Assembly: GCF_023156535.1 (NCBI RefSeq)
Contig: NZ_JALNMH010000013.1
Location: forward strand, 1-64,000
Length of the DNA stretch: 64,000 nucleotides
From: Pseudomarimonas salicorniae
GTDB lineage: Bacteria; Pseudomonadota; Gammaproteobacteria; Xanthomonadales; Xanthomonadaceae
Reading direction: 5' to 3'
The notes under the pieces were generated by a model. That model was not told the DNA's origin. It saw only the letters and a program-made list of their open reading frames with translations, and did not search any database. The translations under genes were made by a program, and so were the position numbers. Shown piece after piece: positions 53,055 to 61,966 of the stretch (the stretch's first letter is position 1; the number at the start of each line of letters is the position of its first letter).

Positions 53055-55613
53055 TCAGCCGTTCTCGGGCGGCGGCCACGCGCCATCCCAGTACGCCGGT
53101 GCCTGCTCGGCAAGGCGCCGGCAGCGTCGCAGCAAGGTGGCACTGGGGCCGTCCTCGGGATGCGCCCGGCAAAGGTCTTCGAGCAGTGCGGCGGCCTCCG
53201 CCCATTCGCCCGACAGGTAGCGCTCGCGGGCCCCGGAGTACTGCTCGAGCGCCGCTGGGGCGAGCTGTTCAGCGGGCAGCATGAGCTGGTGGATAACCGC
53301 AGCCTGCTGCTTACCCTTGACCCGTACCCGGTCCAGTTCGCGCAGTGGATAGTCACCGCGCAGTGCCTGCTTGGTGGCGTCGGAAAGCAGGATGCTGACT
53401 CCATAGGTCTTGGTGGCCGATTCCAGCCGCGCCGAGAGGTTCACCGTGTCGCCGATCACCGTGTAATCCATCCGCTTGGGCGAGCCCACATTGCCGGCCA
53501 CCAGCTCACCGGTGGAGAGGCCGATTCCGATCGCCAGCGGCGCCTCGCCGCGTTCGGCGCGTCGCGCGTTCAGCTCGACCAGGCGTTCCTGCATCGACAG
53601 GGCGGCGCGCACCGCGTGGTCGGCGTCGTCCTCGCCGGGGAAGGGCACGCCGAACAGGGCCATGACCGCGTCGCCGATGAACTTGTCGAGGATGCCGTGC
53701 TCGGCGCTGATCGCCTCGACCATCTGCGAGAAGTACTCGTTGAGCATGGCCACCGTGTCGCGTGCGCCCAGCTGCTCGGAGATCGTGGTGAAGTCGCGGA
53801 TGTCGGAGAACAGCACGGTGGCTCGCTGGTCGACGCCGCCGAGGTTGAGGTCGGCATTGGCCAGCATCTGCTCGGCCACCTGCGGCGCGAGGTAACGCGA
53901 GAGCGTATTGCGGACGCGCTTCTCCTCGGTGACGTCGTCGAACACCAGCATGGTTCCCAGTGCACGGCCGTCGGGATCGGCCAGTGGCACGCGGCTGGTC
54001 ACCGCCTGGCGCGTGCTGCCGTCGCGGCGGATCAGCTCCACTTCGCCAAGGTAATGTTCGCGGCCGGCCTCCCGCGCACTGATCAGCCAGTCATTCCCCG
54101 TGCCCATGCACTCGACGAAGTCGCTGCCCTGGTCGCTTCCGTCAAGGCCCAGCAGGGCCTGCGCCGCGGCATTGGCAGTGACGATCTGGCCTTGCGGGTT
54201 GAGCGTGACCACGCCGTTGGTCAGGCTGCGCAGGATGCTTTCGCTGTAGCGCTGGGCGCGGGCCAGGTCGGCGAACAGCTGGGCATTGACCAGGGCGATA
54301 GCGGCCTGCGCGGCGAAGGCCCGCAGGCGACGCTCGTCGTTGACGTCGAACCGGCCGCCGAGCTTGTTGATGGCCTGGATCACACCGATGCAGCGGCCGT
54401 CGCGGTCCTCCACCGGCACGCAGAGCAGGGAGCGCGTGGTGTAGCCGGAGCGGCGGTCGAACTCCGGGTTGAAGCGCGGGTCGGCGTAGGCGTCGTCGAT
54501 GCGGACCGGCTGCTGGCTCCGGAAGCACTCGCCGGCGATGCCGCGGTCGGCGGCGAAGCGGATCGGCTCGGCGCTGCCCTCGGCGACCCGGCCCCAGAGC
54601 TCGTCGCGCTCCGCATCATGCAGGAACAGGCTGACCCGGTCGGCGCCGACGAAGCCGCGTGTGGTGGCGACGATCAGGGTCAGCAGGGGGTCGAGGCGCA
54701 GCTCGGTGGCCAGCGCCTGGCTGACCGCGAACAGCTCGTCCTGCTCGCGATGGGCGTCGCGCAGCGAGGCGATCATCCGGTTGGTCTTGGCCGCGATCAG
54801 CGAGAACTCGTCGCGGGTGATGATCGGCACGAAGGTGTCGAGCCGGCCCTCCGAGACATGCGCCAGGCCGTCGATCTGCAGGCGCAGGATGTAGGCAAGG
54901 TTGTTGCCGTAGGACCAGAGCAGGCGCATGGCCAGCACCAGGACGGTGCCGATGACGAAGGCGATGTCGATGAAGATCGCCCGGCGCAGCTTGGCGTGCG
55001 GCTCGTCGTCGATGTGCGCGATCAGGTAGTCGATGTCCTTGACGATCACCAGTCCCGACACGGCGCCGGTGAAGATGCCGACGCAGACGAAGATCACGAA
55101 CAGGCGGTCGGTGATCGGGAAGATCTTGCGCGGGGTCTCGGTGATCCGGTCCAGCGGCGAGGGCGTGCGACGCTCGCGGCGCAGGCCGTTGTCGAGGCCC
55201 GCGAAGATGCCGAACATCATGCAGCCGATCAGCACCTTGCCCCCCGACTCCAGTGGGAAGCCGTGGATGTGGTGGTTGTAGAGCGAGATGCCGACGCCCA
55301 CCGCGGTGAACAGGGCGAGGTCGATGGCGAACTGATAGATCGACAGCGTGAACGGTTCGCCGGCCGGCATCAGCCGCGGCTCGAGCGCCAGCTTGAGGCC
55401 GAAGGCCGCGGTGAAGGCGACGAGGAAGGTGGCGATGACCGCCAGCGCATCGAGCCCGGCGATGAAGGGGCAGACGCGGATGCCGTAGAGGCTGAGCACG
55501 CCTACCGCGGCGACGTAGTAGGCAAGGATCAGTCGATGGTCGTGCTCGCCGTCGCCGGCAAAGTATCGGGTCGGTGCGGCATCCGGACGGGTCAGCGGGG
55601 AGGAGGTCGACAT
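53055..55613 (-). CDS. Class III adenylate cyclase with membrane, GAF and PAS domains
   Basis: The 852-residue protein has about six membrane segments (30-245), a HAMP-like linker, a GAF domain (about 305-455), a PAS domain (about 460-580) and a catalytic domain (about 595-780). VLFSDIRDFT and GDAVMALFGVP hold the two metal aspartates. KRMDYTVIGDTVNLSARLES holds the Lys and Asp that select adenine and the Asn/Arg for the transition state. All are present, so cyclic AMP synthesis is expected. A short helical tail (about 790-852) resembles a tetratricopeptide fragment. It is convergent with the chemoreceptor gene. Confidence 0.92.
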   Translation of the reverse strand: MSTSSPLTRPDAAPTRYFAGDGEHDHRLILAYYVAAVGVLSLYGIRVCPFIAGLDALAVIATFLVAFTAAFGLKLALEPRLMPAGEPFTLSIYQFAIDLALFTAVGVGISLYNHHIHGFPLESGGKVLIGCMMFGIFAGLDNGLRRERRTPSPLDRITETPRKIFPITDRLFVIFVCVGIFTGAVSGLVIVKDIDYLIAHIDDEPHAKLRRAIFIDIAFVIGTVLVLAMRLLWSYGNNLAYILRLQIDGLAHVSEGRLDTFVPIITRDEFSLIAAKTNRMIASLRDAHREQDELFAVSQALATELRLDPLLTLIVATTRGFVGADRVSLFLHDAERDELWGRVAEGSAEPIRFAADRGIAGECFRSQQPVRIDDAYADPRFNPEFDRRSGYTTRSLLCVPVEDRDGRCIGVIQAINKLGGRFDVNDERRLRAFAAQAAIALVNAQLFADLARAQRYSESILRSLTNGVVTLNPQGQIVTANAAAQALLGLDGSDQGSDFVECMGTGNDWLISAREAGREHYLGEVELIRRDGSTRQAVTSRVPLADPDGRALGTMLVFDDVTEEKRVRNTLSRYLAPQVAEQMLANADLNLGGVDQRATVLFSDIRDFTTISEQLGARDTVAMLNEYFSQMVEAISAEHGILDKFIGDAVMALFGVPFPGEDDADHAVRAALSMQERLVELNARRAERGEAPLAIGIGLSTGELVAGNVGSPKRMDYTVIGDTVNLSARLESATKTYGVSILLSDATKQALRGDYPLRELDRVRVKGKQQAAVIHQLMLPAEQLAPAALEQYSGARERYLSGEWAEAAALLEDLCRAHPEDGPSATLLRRCRRLAEQAPAYWDGAWPPPENG

Positions 55614-55628
55614 GCGCGCCCGTGCCTC

Positions 55629-56540
55629 CTAGAAGACCGACAGTCCAGTGCGCGCGGTCAGCGCCTCCAGCGCCCGGATGCCGAGCATCGAGTTGCCCGC
55701 TGAATCGAGCCCGGGGCTCCAGACGCAGGCGCTGAAATGTCCCGGCAGCACGGCGAGGATGCCGCCGCCGACCCCGCTCTTGGCCGGTAGCCCGACACGA
55801 TAGGCGAAGTCGCCGACCGCATCGTAGGCGCCACAGGTCACCATCATGGCGTTGATCCGCTGGGTCTGCTGCGGGCTCAGCATGCAGGTACCGTCGAGCG
55901 TGCAGCCGCGGTGGGCGAGGTACATGCCGGCGCGGGCCAGCTCCCGGCATGACAGGGCGATGGCGCAGTGGTGGAAGTAGGCGTCGAGGACCGCCTCGGG
56001 ATCTCCGCGCAGGTTGCCGAAGCCCTTCATGAACCAGGCCATCGCGCGGTTGGTGTGGCCGCTGGCGGCTTCGGCATCGGCGACGGCATCGTCGAATCCG
56101 GCATCCGCCGCGCCGGACAGCTGGCGGACCAGGTCGAGCAGGGTGCGTTTGGCGTCGGCCAGCACTTCCAGTATCACGTCGGTGACCACCAGGGCCCCGG
56201 CGTTGATGAACGGATTGCGCGGAATGCCGTGCTCGTGCTCCAGCTGGACCAGCGAGTTGAAGCGGTTGCCCGAGGGCTCGCGGCCGACCCGCTGCCAGAG
56301 GTCGTCGCGGGCGTGCTGCATGGCCAGGGTCAGCGAGAAAACCTTGCTGATGCTCTGGATCGAGAAGCGCACCTCGGCGTCTCCGGCCACGTGCTCGCGG
56401 CCATCGGCCTCCATCAGGGCGATGCCGAACTGGTTCGGATCCACCGAGGCCAGCGGCGGGATGTAGTCGGCGACCCTGCCGCAGCCGCGCTGCCCGGCAA
56501 GTTCGTCGACGATCTCCTCCAGCAGGGCCGAATAGTCCAT
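55629..56540 (-). CDS. glsA: Glutaminase A
   Basis: The 303-residue serine-dependent enzyme hydrolyses glutamine to glutamate and ammonia. The beta-lactamase-like Ser-x-x-Lys motif is SISK in RFSIQSISKVF, NPFINAGALV supplies the Asn, and CGAYDAVGDFAYRVGLPAKSGVGGGI is the signature near the active-site tyrosine. ATG 56540 has GGAGG upstream and is preferred to ATG 56552. It precedes the cyclase gene by 15 bases in the same direction and may be co-transcribed with it. Confidence 0.95.
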   Translation of the reverse strand: MDYSALLEEIVDELAGQRGCGRVADYIPPLASVDPNQFGIALMEADGREHVAGDAEVRFSIQSISKVFSLTLAMQHARDDLWQRVGREPSGNRFNSLVQLEHEHGIPRNPFINAGALVVTDVILEVLADAKRTLLDLVRQLSGAADAGFDDAVADAEAASGHTNRAMAWFMKGFGNLRGDPEAVLDAYFHHCAIALSCRELARAGMYLAHRGCTLDGTCMLSPQQTQRINAMMVTCGAYDAVGDFAYRVGLPAKSGVGGGILAVLPGHFSACVWSPGLDSAGNSMLGIRALEALTARTGLSVF

Positions 56541-56611
56541 CGCCCCTCCCAAGGCGTGGCGGTACCGCCCGAGGATAGTGGATCGGCGCCGGCCTTGCCC
56601 GCGTCGCGGGC

Positions 56612-56812
56612 TCAGCCCTGCTGGCGCTTCCAGTCGTCGGTCAGCATTCCGGCAAAGCCCCAGTGGGCCTCGTCGATCTCCTGGATGACGATGTGGATGG
56701 TCTCGGGGCGCTTGCCCAGCCGTTCGACGAGGGAGCGGGTGATGTCCTCGACCAGGGCTTTGCGCTGGTCGCGGCTGGTGCCGCGGAGGATCTGTACGTT
56801 CACGTAGGGCAT
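56612..56812 (-). CDS. 4-oxalocrotonate tautomerase family protein
   Basis: The 66-residue protein starts MPYVNVQILRG; removal of Met exposes the catalytic Pro1 of the tautomerase superfamily. The helix DQRKALVEDITRSLVERLG and the second strand HIVIQEIDEAHWGF fit 4-OT. The second-helix arginine position (RGTSRDQRK) provides possible substrate contacts. The substrate is unknown. Confidence 0.88.
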   Translation of the reverse strand: MPYVNVQILRGTSRDQRKALVEDITRSLVERLGKRPETIHIVIQEIDEAHWGFAGMLTDDWKRQQG

Positions 56813-56831
56813 GGCCTGTCTCCTTGGGGCG

Positions 56832-56966
56832 TCAGCACAACATACCGTTGAGGTGTCCGAGCAGCACGGCGTTGCCCACCGCGCACCAGAGCGAAGTGGC
56901 CGCGCCGAGCAGCAGGGCGGCGACGGCGAGGATCCAGCGCAGAGGGCGGGCCGTGCGCATCATCAT
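56832..56966 (-). CDS. 44-residue membrane peptide coupled to the MFS gene
   Basis: An ATG at 56966 overlaps the MFS stop codon as ATGA and opens a 44-residue frame that begins MMMRTARPLRW and has one clear membrane segment (ILAVAALLLGAATSLWCAVG), ending HLNGMLC. The positive N-terminus predicts the short tail inside and the helix across the inner membrane. The exact overlap and the 17-base gap to the tautomerase start argue that it is a genuine small gene. I know no family for it. It could be an accessory peptide of the transporter. Confidence 0.6.
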   Translation of the reverse strand: MMMRTARPLRWILAVAALLLGAATSLWCAVGNAVLLGHLNGMLC

Positions 56967-58192
56967 GCCGGCGCCATCGCGGCGCGCTCGCCGACCGGAC
57001 GGTCGCGGGTGGCGAAGCTGACCGCGGCGGCGGCCAGGCCCAGCGCGATACTGACCTGCCAGACGAGATCGTAGCTGCCGGTGCGATCAAACAGCCTGCC
57101 CGCCCACCAGGCGCCGATGAAGCTGCCCACCTGGTGGCTGAGGAACACGACGCCGTACAGCGTCGACAGGTAGCGCGGCCCGAACATCGAGGCGACCGCG
57201 CCCGAGGTCAGCGGGACCGTGCCCAGCCAGAGGAAGCCGAACACCGCGGCGAACATCAGGGTGCTTGCAGGGCTCAGAGGCAGCAGCAGGAACAGGGCCA
57301 TGCTCAGCGCGCGCCCGGCGTACAGCGCGCCGAGCAGGCCCGGCCGCGAATGCCGTCCGCCCCAGACACCGAACATCCATGAGCCTGCGATATTGAACAG
57401 GCCGATCAGCGCAAGCGCGGCCGCACCGACGCCCGCGGACAGTCCCTGGTCGACCAGGTAGGCGGGAAAGTGGGTGGCGACGAAGGCGATATGGAACCCG
57501 CAGACGAAGAATCCGCCATTGAGCAGCCAGTAGTGCGGATGGCGCGACGCCGACCTCAGCGCGCTGCCCAGCGATCCGGCGCCGGGCTCGTCGGCCGCGA
57601 AGCAAGGGGCGCCGCGCTTGAGTCCGAGGATTGCCAGCAAAGAAACCAGAAGAAGGACCAGCAGGCCGAGCATGGCGCCCCGCCAGCCCAACTGGCCGAT
57701 CATCAGCTGCGCAAGAGGCACCACCGCGAACTGGCCCAGCGAGCCGCCGGCGGTGACCAGACCGAAGGCGACGCTGCGCTGCTCGGGGCGGACCCAGTGG
57801 CCGATGCTGCCGAGCAGGACGACGAAGGTGGTGCCGGCCAGGCCCAGCCCGACGAACAACCCCAGCGCCGCCAGCAGACCATGCGGCAGCTGCGCACTGG
57901 CGGCAAGGCCAAGACCGAGGGCGTAGAGCAGGCCGCCGGCCAGCACCACCCGGCGCGCGCCGAAGCGGTCGGACAGCGCACCGACAAAGGGCTGGACCAG
58001 GCCGAACAGCAGGTTCTGCACCGCGATGGCGAAGCCGAAGGCCTCGCGGCCAAGGTCCAGGTCGCGGCCCAGCGGCGGCAGGAACAGGCCGAAACTCTGC
58101 CGCACACCCATGCTGACAGTGACAATCAGCGCGGCGCAGGCGATTGCCAAGAGGATGTCTCTGGACCAGGCGGGAGCAGGCGCGGCGGACAT
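56963..58192 (-). CDS. Major facilitator superfamily transporter
   Basis: The 409-residue protein has twelve predicted membrane helices. GALSDRFGARRVVLAGG is the conserved loop between TM2 and TM3, and the repeat half appears as GGRHSRPGLLGALYAGR after the central loop (LKRGAPCFAADEPG). It resembles anion:proton or monocarboxylate/oxalate-type MFS members starting MGVRQSFGLFLPPL. The substrate is not evident. ATG 58192 fits the first helix. It is divergent from a LysR gene across 99 bases, which suggests LysR control. Confidence 0.9.
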   Translation of the reverse strand: MSAAPAPAWSRDILLAIACAALIVTVSMGVRQSFGLFLPPLGRDLDLGREAFGFAIAVQNLLFGLVQPFVGALSDRFGARRVVLAGGLLYALGLGLAASAQLPHGLLAALGLFVGLGLAGTTFVVLLGSIGHWVRPEQRSVAFGLVTAGGSLGQFAVVPLAQLMIGQLGWRGAMLGLLVLLLVSLLAILGLKRGAPCFAADEPGAGSLGSALRSASRHPHYWLLNGGFFVCGFHIAFVATHFPAYLVDQGLSAGVGAAALALIGLFNIAGSWMFGVWGGRHSRPGLLGALYAGRALSMALFLLLPLSPASTLMFAAVFGFLWLGTVPLTSGAVASMFGPRYLSTLYGVVFLSHQVGSFIGAWWAGRLFDRTGSYDLVWQVSIALGLAAAAVSFATRDRPVGERAAMAPA

Positions 58193-58291
58193 GGCTGGAT
58201 GCGCGGGGAGCGGTGGAACGGCTAGCCTAGGCTCGGCCCGCCGCACTGCCTAGCGTCCGCGCGCGGATTCACCCTTCACGTTTGGTTGCGA

Positions 58292-59176
58292 ATGAACGAA
58301 TCCCCAACCGACCTCGCCCTGTTCGTGGCCGTCGCGGAAAGCGGCCAACTGGCCCAGGCCGCGCGGCTGCTGGGGATCAGCCCGGCCGGCGCCAGCGCGG
58401 CGCTGAAGCGGCTGGAGCAGCAGCTCGGCGCGAGGCTGGTCCTGCGCAGCACGCGCAGGCTGCGGCTCAGCGTGGAGGGCGAGCGCTACCTGCCGCACGC
58501 CCGGGCCGTGCTGGCGGCGCTGCGGGCCGGTCGTGAGGCCCTGGCCCGCGACGCGCCGCTGCAGGGCTGGGTGCGGATCAGCGCGCCGGCCGACCTTGGG
58601 CGCAACCGGCTGCTACCCCTGTTGGAAGGCTTTTCCGGCATGCATCCCGGGGTTCGCTTCCAGCTCTCTCTCGAGGACACGCTCAGCGACTTCTTTGCCC
58701 AGCCTGTCGACCTGGCCCTGCGCTACGGCCTGCTCGACGACGACCGAGTCGTCGCCCAGCCGCTGCGGGTGCTGCAGCGCTGGCTGTGCGCGGCGCCGGA
58801 CTATCTCGAGCGCCACGGGGTGCCGGACACGCCGCAGGCGCTGCGCGAGCACGCCACCGTCTGCTACATGCAGCGCCAGCGCGCGGTGACCCGCTGGCGG
58901 TTGTCGCATGTCGATGGCGATACGGTGGAAGTCGATGTGGAGCCGCGCTGGGTGTTCAACGATGCCGAGATGGTTCGCCGCTGGGTGCTCGCCGCGCATG
59001 GCATCGCGCTGCGGGTGGAGGCGGACATCGGCGAGGACATCGCTGCGGGCAGGCTGCGACGGCTGATGCCGGACTGGCAGGGCGAGTCGACGCGGCTGTC
59101 GCTGGTCTATCCGGACCGCGCCCTGTCACCGGCACTGCGCGCCGTGGTCGACCACCTCTCCGCCGCGCTGGGTTAG
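58292..59176 (+). CDS. LysR-family transcriptional regulator
   Basis: The 294-residue protein has an N-terminal winged helix (LALFVAVAESGQLAQAARLL, GISPAGASAALKRLEQQLG) and a substrate-binding domain (about 90-290) with WVRISAPADLGRNRLLPLL and VDLALRYGLLDDDRVV. This is the CrgA/DmlR-like subgroup. ATG 58292 is chosen over TTG 58286. It faces the MFS transporter gene and probably regulates that gene and itself; the 58193-58291 gap should hold the operator, though I see no clear T-N11-A box. Confidence 0.9.
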   Translation: MNESPTDLALFVAVAESGQLAQAARLLGISPAGASAALKRLEQQLGARLVLRSTRRLRLSVEGERYLPHARAVLAALRAGREALARDAPLQGWVRISAPADLGRNRLLPLLEGFSGMHPGVRFQLSLEDTLSDFFAQPVDLALRYGLLDDDRVVAQPLRVLQRWLCAAPDYLERHGVPDTPQALREHATVCYMQRQRAVTRWRLSHVDGDTVEVDVEPRWVFNDAEMVRRWVLAAHGIALRVEADIGEDIAAGRLRRLMPDWQGESTRLSLVYPDRALSPALRAVVDHLSAALG

Positions 59177-59226
59177 GGAGCCTCTGGACAAGTCCAGCGG
59201 GCACGGGACTGGTTCGGAGGCTCCCT
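59175..59226 (+). terminator. Long-range inverted repeat after the LysR gene
   Basis: AGGGAGCCTC (59175-59184) pairs with GAGGCTCCCT (59217-59226), enclosing a small hairpin TGGACAAGTCCA at 59185-59196. The first base of the left arm is the last base of the stop codon. It may end LysR transcription or belong to a decayed element that fills the gap to 59385, where TTTTCCGGACTCATC and TATCCGGACAGG also echo one another. Confidence 0.45.
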
Positions 59227-59385
59227 TGTGCCCTGTCCCGGAAACACATCGCCGAACCCGTTCGGTCTGCGCCGTCGATGCTGCGTTGTCCGGGGTTGCC
59301 ATGGCGCTGCAGTGCCTCCATCTCGCGCCTTGCCTCGATGACGCATCCGTTTTCCGGACTCATCAATGCATATCCGGACAGGACG

Positions 59386-61206
59386 CTAGCCTGTCCCCGC
59401 CGCCCGCGCGCCAGCCACCGCGACCCGGTTGCGGCCGCCGCGCTTGGCTTCGTAGAGCGCCTCGTCGCTGGCCTGGATCAGTCCCTCGGACTCCTCGCCG
59501 TGGACGCCGAACTGGGCGACCCCGATCGAGACGGTCACCCTCAGTCCAGGGTCGATGCCCAGCGCGCCCAGGTCGATGGATTCCACCGCGCGGCGCAAAC
59601 GCTCGGCCAGCTCGATGGTGCCCTCGAGGTCGGCTTCGGCAGCGACGACAAGGAACTCCTCGCCCCCCATCCGCACCGGCAGATCGCTGCTGCGCGAAGC
59701 CGCGCGCAGCGCGGCGGCCACGTGGCGCAGCACCGCGTCGCCCGCCGGATGGCCGAAGCGGTCGTTGATCGACTTGAAATGGTCGATGTCGATGGAAAGG
59801 AAGGCCAGTCCGCTGCCGCGCCGACGCGCCACCGGCACCTGCATGCGCAGGTATTCGTCTAGGAAGCGCCGGTTGTACAACCCGGTCAGCTCGTCGGTAA
59901 CCGCCAGCCGGTGCAGGGCGGCGCGCTCGCGCTCGGCCTGTTCCCGGATGCGCCGGTTCTCCAGCGCGAGTCCGAGCAGCTTCACCGCCGCGAGCAGCAC
60001 GCGCTGCTGCATGGCGTTCAAGCGCTGCTGGCCCATCGAAGGCACCGACAGCCAACCGGGCCGGCCCTCCGAGGCGGGCAGAGGATGGCAGGCCAGGGTC
60101 GGCAGCCCGGCACGGGCCAGGGCCTCGGCGGGGCCGTCTGCGAGGTCGTCCGCCTCGATCGGAGCGGCGAGCAGCCGGTCGAGCGCCTGTTGGCGCTCGC
60201 CGGTATCGGCCGAGCGGGCCACGCAGACCAGCGCTCCGTCCTCGCCGACCAGGTGCACGCAGACCGCCGAGGTCACGCCGTAGGCGCTCAGCGTCTCGCA
60301 GGCGCGTCGGGAAAGCTGCGCGGCGTCGCCTTCCGGCTCGGCAAACGCTGTCGACAGGGCGCCGAGCGTGGCCAGCTCCTGCTGGCGCAGCCGCTGCTTG
60401 CGCTGCATCGAGGCGAAGACCAGAAGGCTGAGCGCCACCAGGGCTGCGGCGGGCAGACTGGCGTACAGGCCCCAGCGCACCCAGGGTGGCGTCGGCGGGG
60501 CGAGCACGCGGATGTCCTCGGGCGAGGTGACCACAAGCTGGAAGCCGCCGTCGTAGGGCCAGGTCTCCTTGTACAGCGAGGAGACCCCGGTGACTTCAAG
60601 CCGCGCGCCACGCGGATAGAGCGACCAGTCGAAGCGGTCGACGGCCGCCTGGGGGATGTACAGGCTGAGGGTGGTGCCGTCGTCGCCGTCGATGCGCAGC
60701 CGCCCGTAGCCCTCCAGCGACAGCGGTCCGGCCAATCCCTCCACGCGCACGCGTCGGCCCAGATGCTGCCAGGAGTCGACCTCGGCAAGCGGCACGGCGC
60801 GGGGCGCGGGCAGCGGCGCCTCGCCGACCACCTCGAGTCGATCGATGAACAGCTGGGGCGCGCCGCGGAACTGGCCCAGCGTGCCGCTGGCCTCGACTAC
60901 CTGGCCAGCTTCCACGTCCGCTTGCTGGGAGCGCGTATAGAGGGACAGCCCGCCGCTCTCATCCTGGACCAACAGCTGGTAGTTCTGCGCCTGCAGGGCG
61001 CGATTCCCGACCAGGGTGACCCCGCGCACGCTGAACCGTCGGTTGAGTCCGTCGGGGATGGTGTCCGCATCGCGGTCGGCCACCACCTCGGCGATGGGCA
61101 AGACGGGCGGGACCGACTGCGCGGCTCCGGGCTGAGCGCGCACGGGACCGGCGGCCGCCAGGGCCAGCAGGGCGAGGGTGGGCAGTCGCAGCGGGTTCGC
61201 CATCAT
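59386..61206 (-). CDS. Membrane sensor diguanylate cyclase with GAF and periplasmic OB-like domain
   Basis: The 606-residue protein begins with a signal sequence (LPTLALLALAAAGPVRAQ), then a periplasmic region (about 30-240) of beta-rich OB-like segments (VRVEGLAGPLSLEGYGRLRI). One membrane helix (about 247-266), a GAF-like domain (about 285-430) and a GGDEF domain (about 445-600) follow. GGEEF in PVRMGGEEFLVVA follows an RxxD site (SRSSD). It should synthesise cyclic di-GMP in response to an outside signal. ATG 61206 is chosen; longer open sequence upstream overlaps the divergent azoR. Confidence 0.9.
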   Translation of the reverse strand: MMANPLRLPTLALLALAAAGPVRAQPGAAQSVPPVLPIAEVVADRDADTIPDGLNRRFSVRGVTLVGNRALQAQNYQLLVQDESGGLSLYTRSQQADVEAGQVVEASGTLGQFRGAPQLFIDRLEVVGEAPLPAPRAVPLAEVDSWQHLGRRVRVEGLAGPLSLEGYGRLRIDGDDGTTLSLYIPQAAVDRFDWSLYPRGARLEVTGVSSLYKETWPYDGGFQLVVTSPEDIRVLAPPTPPWVRWGLYASLPAAALVALSLLVFASMQRKQRLRQQELATLGALSTAFAEPEGDAAQLSRRACETLSAYGVTSAVCVHLVGEDGALVCVARSADTGERQQALDRLLAAPIEADDLADGPAEALARAGLPTLACHPLPASEGRPGWLSVPSMGQQRLNAMQQRVLLAAVKLLGLALENRRIREQAERERAALHRLAVTDELTGLYNRRFLDEYLRMQVPVARRRGSGLAFLSIDIDHFKSINDRFGHPAGDAVLRHVAAALRAASRSSDLPVRMGGEEFLVVAAEADLEGTIELAERLRRAVESIDLGALGIDPGLRVTVSIGVAQFGVHGEESEGLIQASDEALYEAKRGGRNRVAVAGARAAGTG

Positions 61207-61376
61207 GCCCCAGAGTCTATCCGCGACGGAGCGTCGGCGGTCGCGACCGCGTCGACTCCGATCATCGTTGCAGGCGCGCAACGCTGCGTCGTCGTGCTTC
61301 CGGTTGGTCGGCGCCGCCCGTGCGCCCAGCATGACCCCATCGCCGGCAGCGCCGGCACCGCAACGGGAGATCCACC

Positions 61377-61958
61377 ATGAAACTCTTGCATGTCGATTCG
61401 AGCGCCCTCGGCGAACATTCGGTCTCGCGCATGCTCGGCGCCGAGCTGATCGAGGCCCTGCACCAGGCGCATCCCCGGGCGCAGCGTGTGTATCGGGATC
61501 TCGCCGCCGACCCGCTTGCGCACTGGTCGCCGCCGGCCGCGGAGGTCGAGGCGGAGGCGTTGCGCTCGGCAGCGGTGCTGGAGGAGTTCCTGGCTGCAGA
61601 CGTGCTGGTCGTCGGCGCGCCGATGTACAACTTTTCCATTCCCAGCGCGCTGAAGGCCTGGATCGACCGCATCGCCGTCGCCGGCAAGACCTTCCGCTAC
61701 GGTCCGAACGGGCCCGAGGGTCTGGCCGGCGGCAAGCGCGTGATCGTGGTGTCGACCCGGGGCGGTCGCTACAGCGAGGGGGCGGGCCTGGCAATGGACC
61801 ATCAGGAAAGCTACCTGCGCACCGTGTTCGGTTTTCTCGGCATCGAGGACGTGGAGTTCATCCGAGCCGAAGGCCTGGCCATGGGGGAGGCGACGCGGTC
61901 CGCCGCCCTCACCGATGCGCGGCTCCTGATCACCCGACCGCTGGCGAAGGCGGCCTGA
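61377..61958 (+). CDS. azoR: FMN-dependent NADH:quinone oxidoreductase/azoreductase
   Basis: The 193-residue flavodoxin-like enzyme shows LLHVDSSALGEHSVSR for FMN phosphate, PMYNFSIPSALKAWIDR for the isoalloxazine ring, and VSTRGGRYSEG. AzoR reduces quinones and azo dyes by two electrons and protects against thiol stress. ATG 61377 has GGGAGA upstream. It lies between two GGDEF genes that are both on the other strand. Confidence 0.93.
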   Translation: MKLLHVDSSALGEHSVSRMLGAELIEALHQAHPRAQRVYRDLAADPLAHWSPPAAEVEAEALRSAAVLEEFLAADVLVVGAPMYNFSIPSALKAWIDRIAVAGKTFRYGPNGPEGLAGGKRVIVVSTRGGRYSEGAGLAMDHQESYLRTVFGFLGIEDVEFIRAEGLAMGEATRSAALTDARLLITRPLAKAA

Positions 61959-61966
61959 GCCATGGT

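Noticed and set aside
53160-55703. An 847-codon open frame antisense to the adenylate cyclase
   Set aside because: It is the mirror of a well-supported gene and has compositional bias only.
59386-61794. Start of the OB/GAF GGDEF protein at 61794
   Set aside because: The upstream part is antisense to azoR; the signal peptide begins at 61206.
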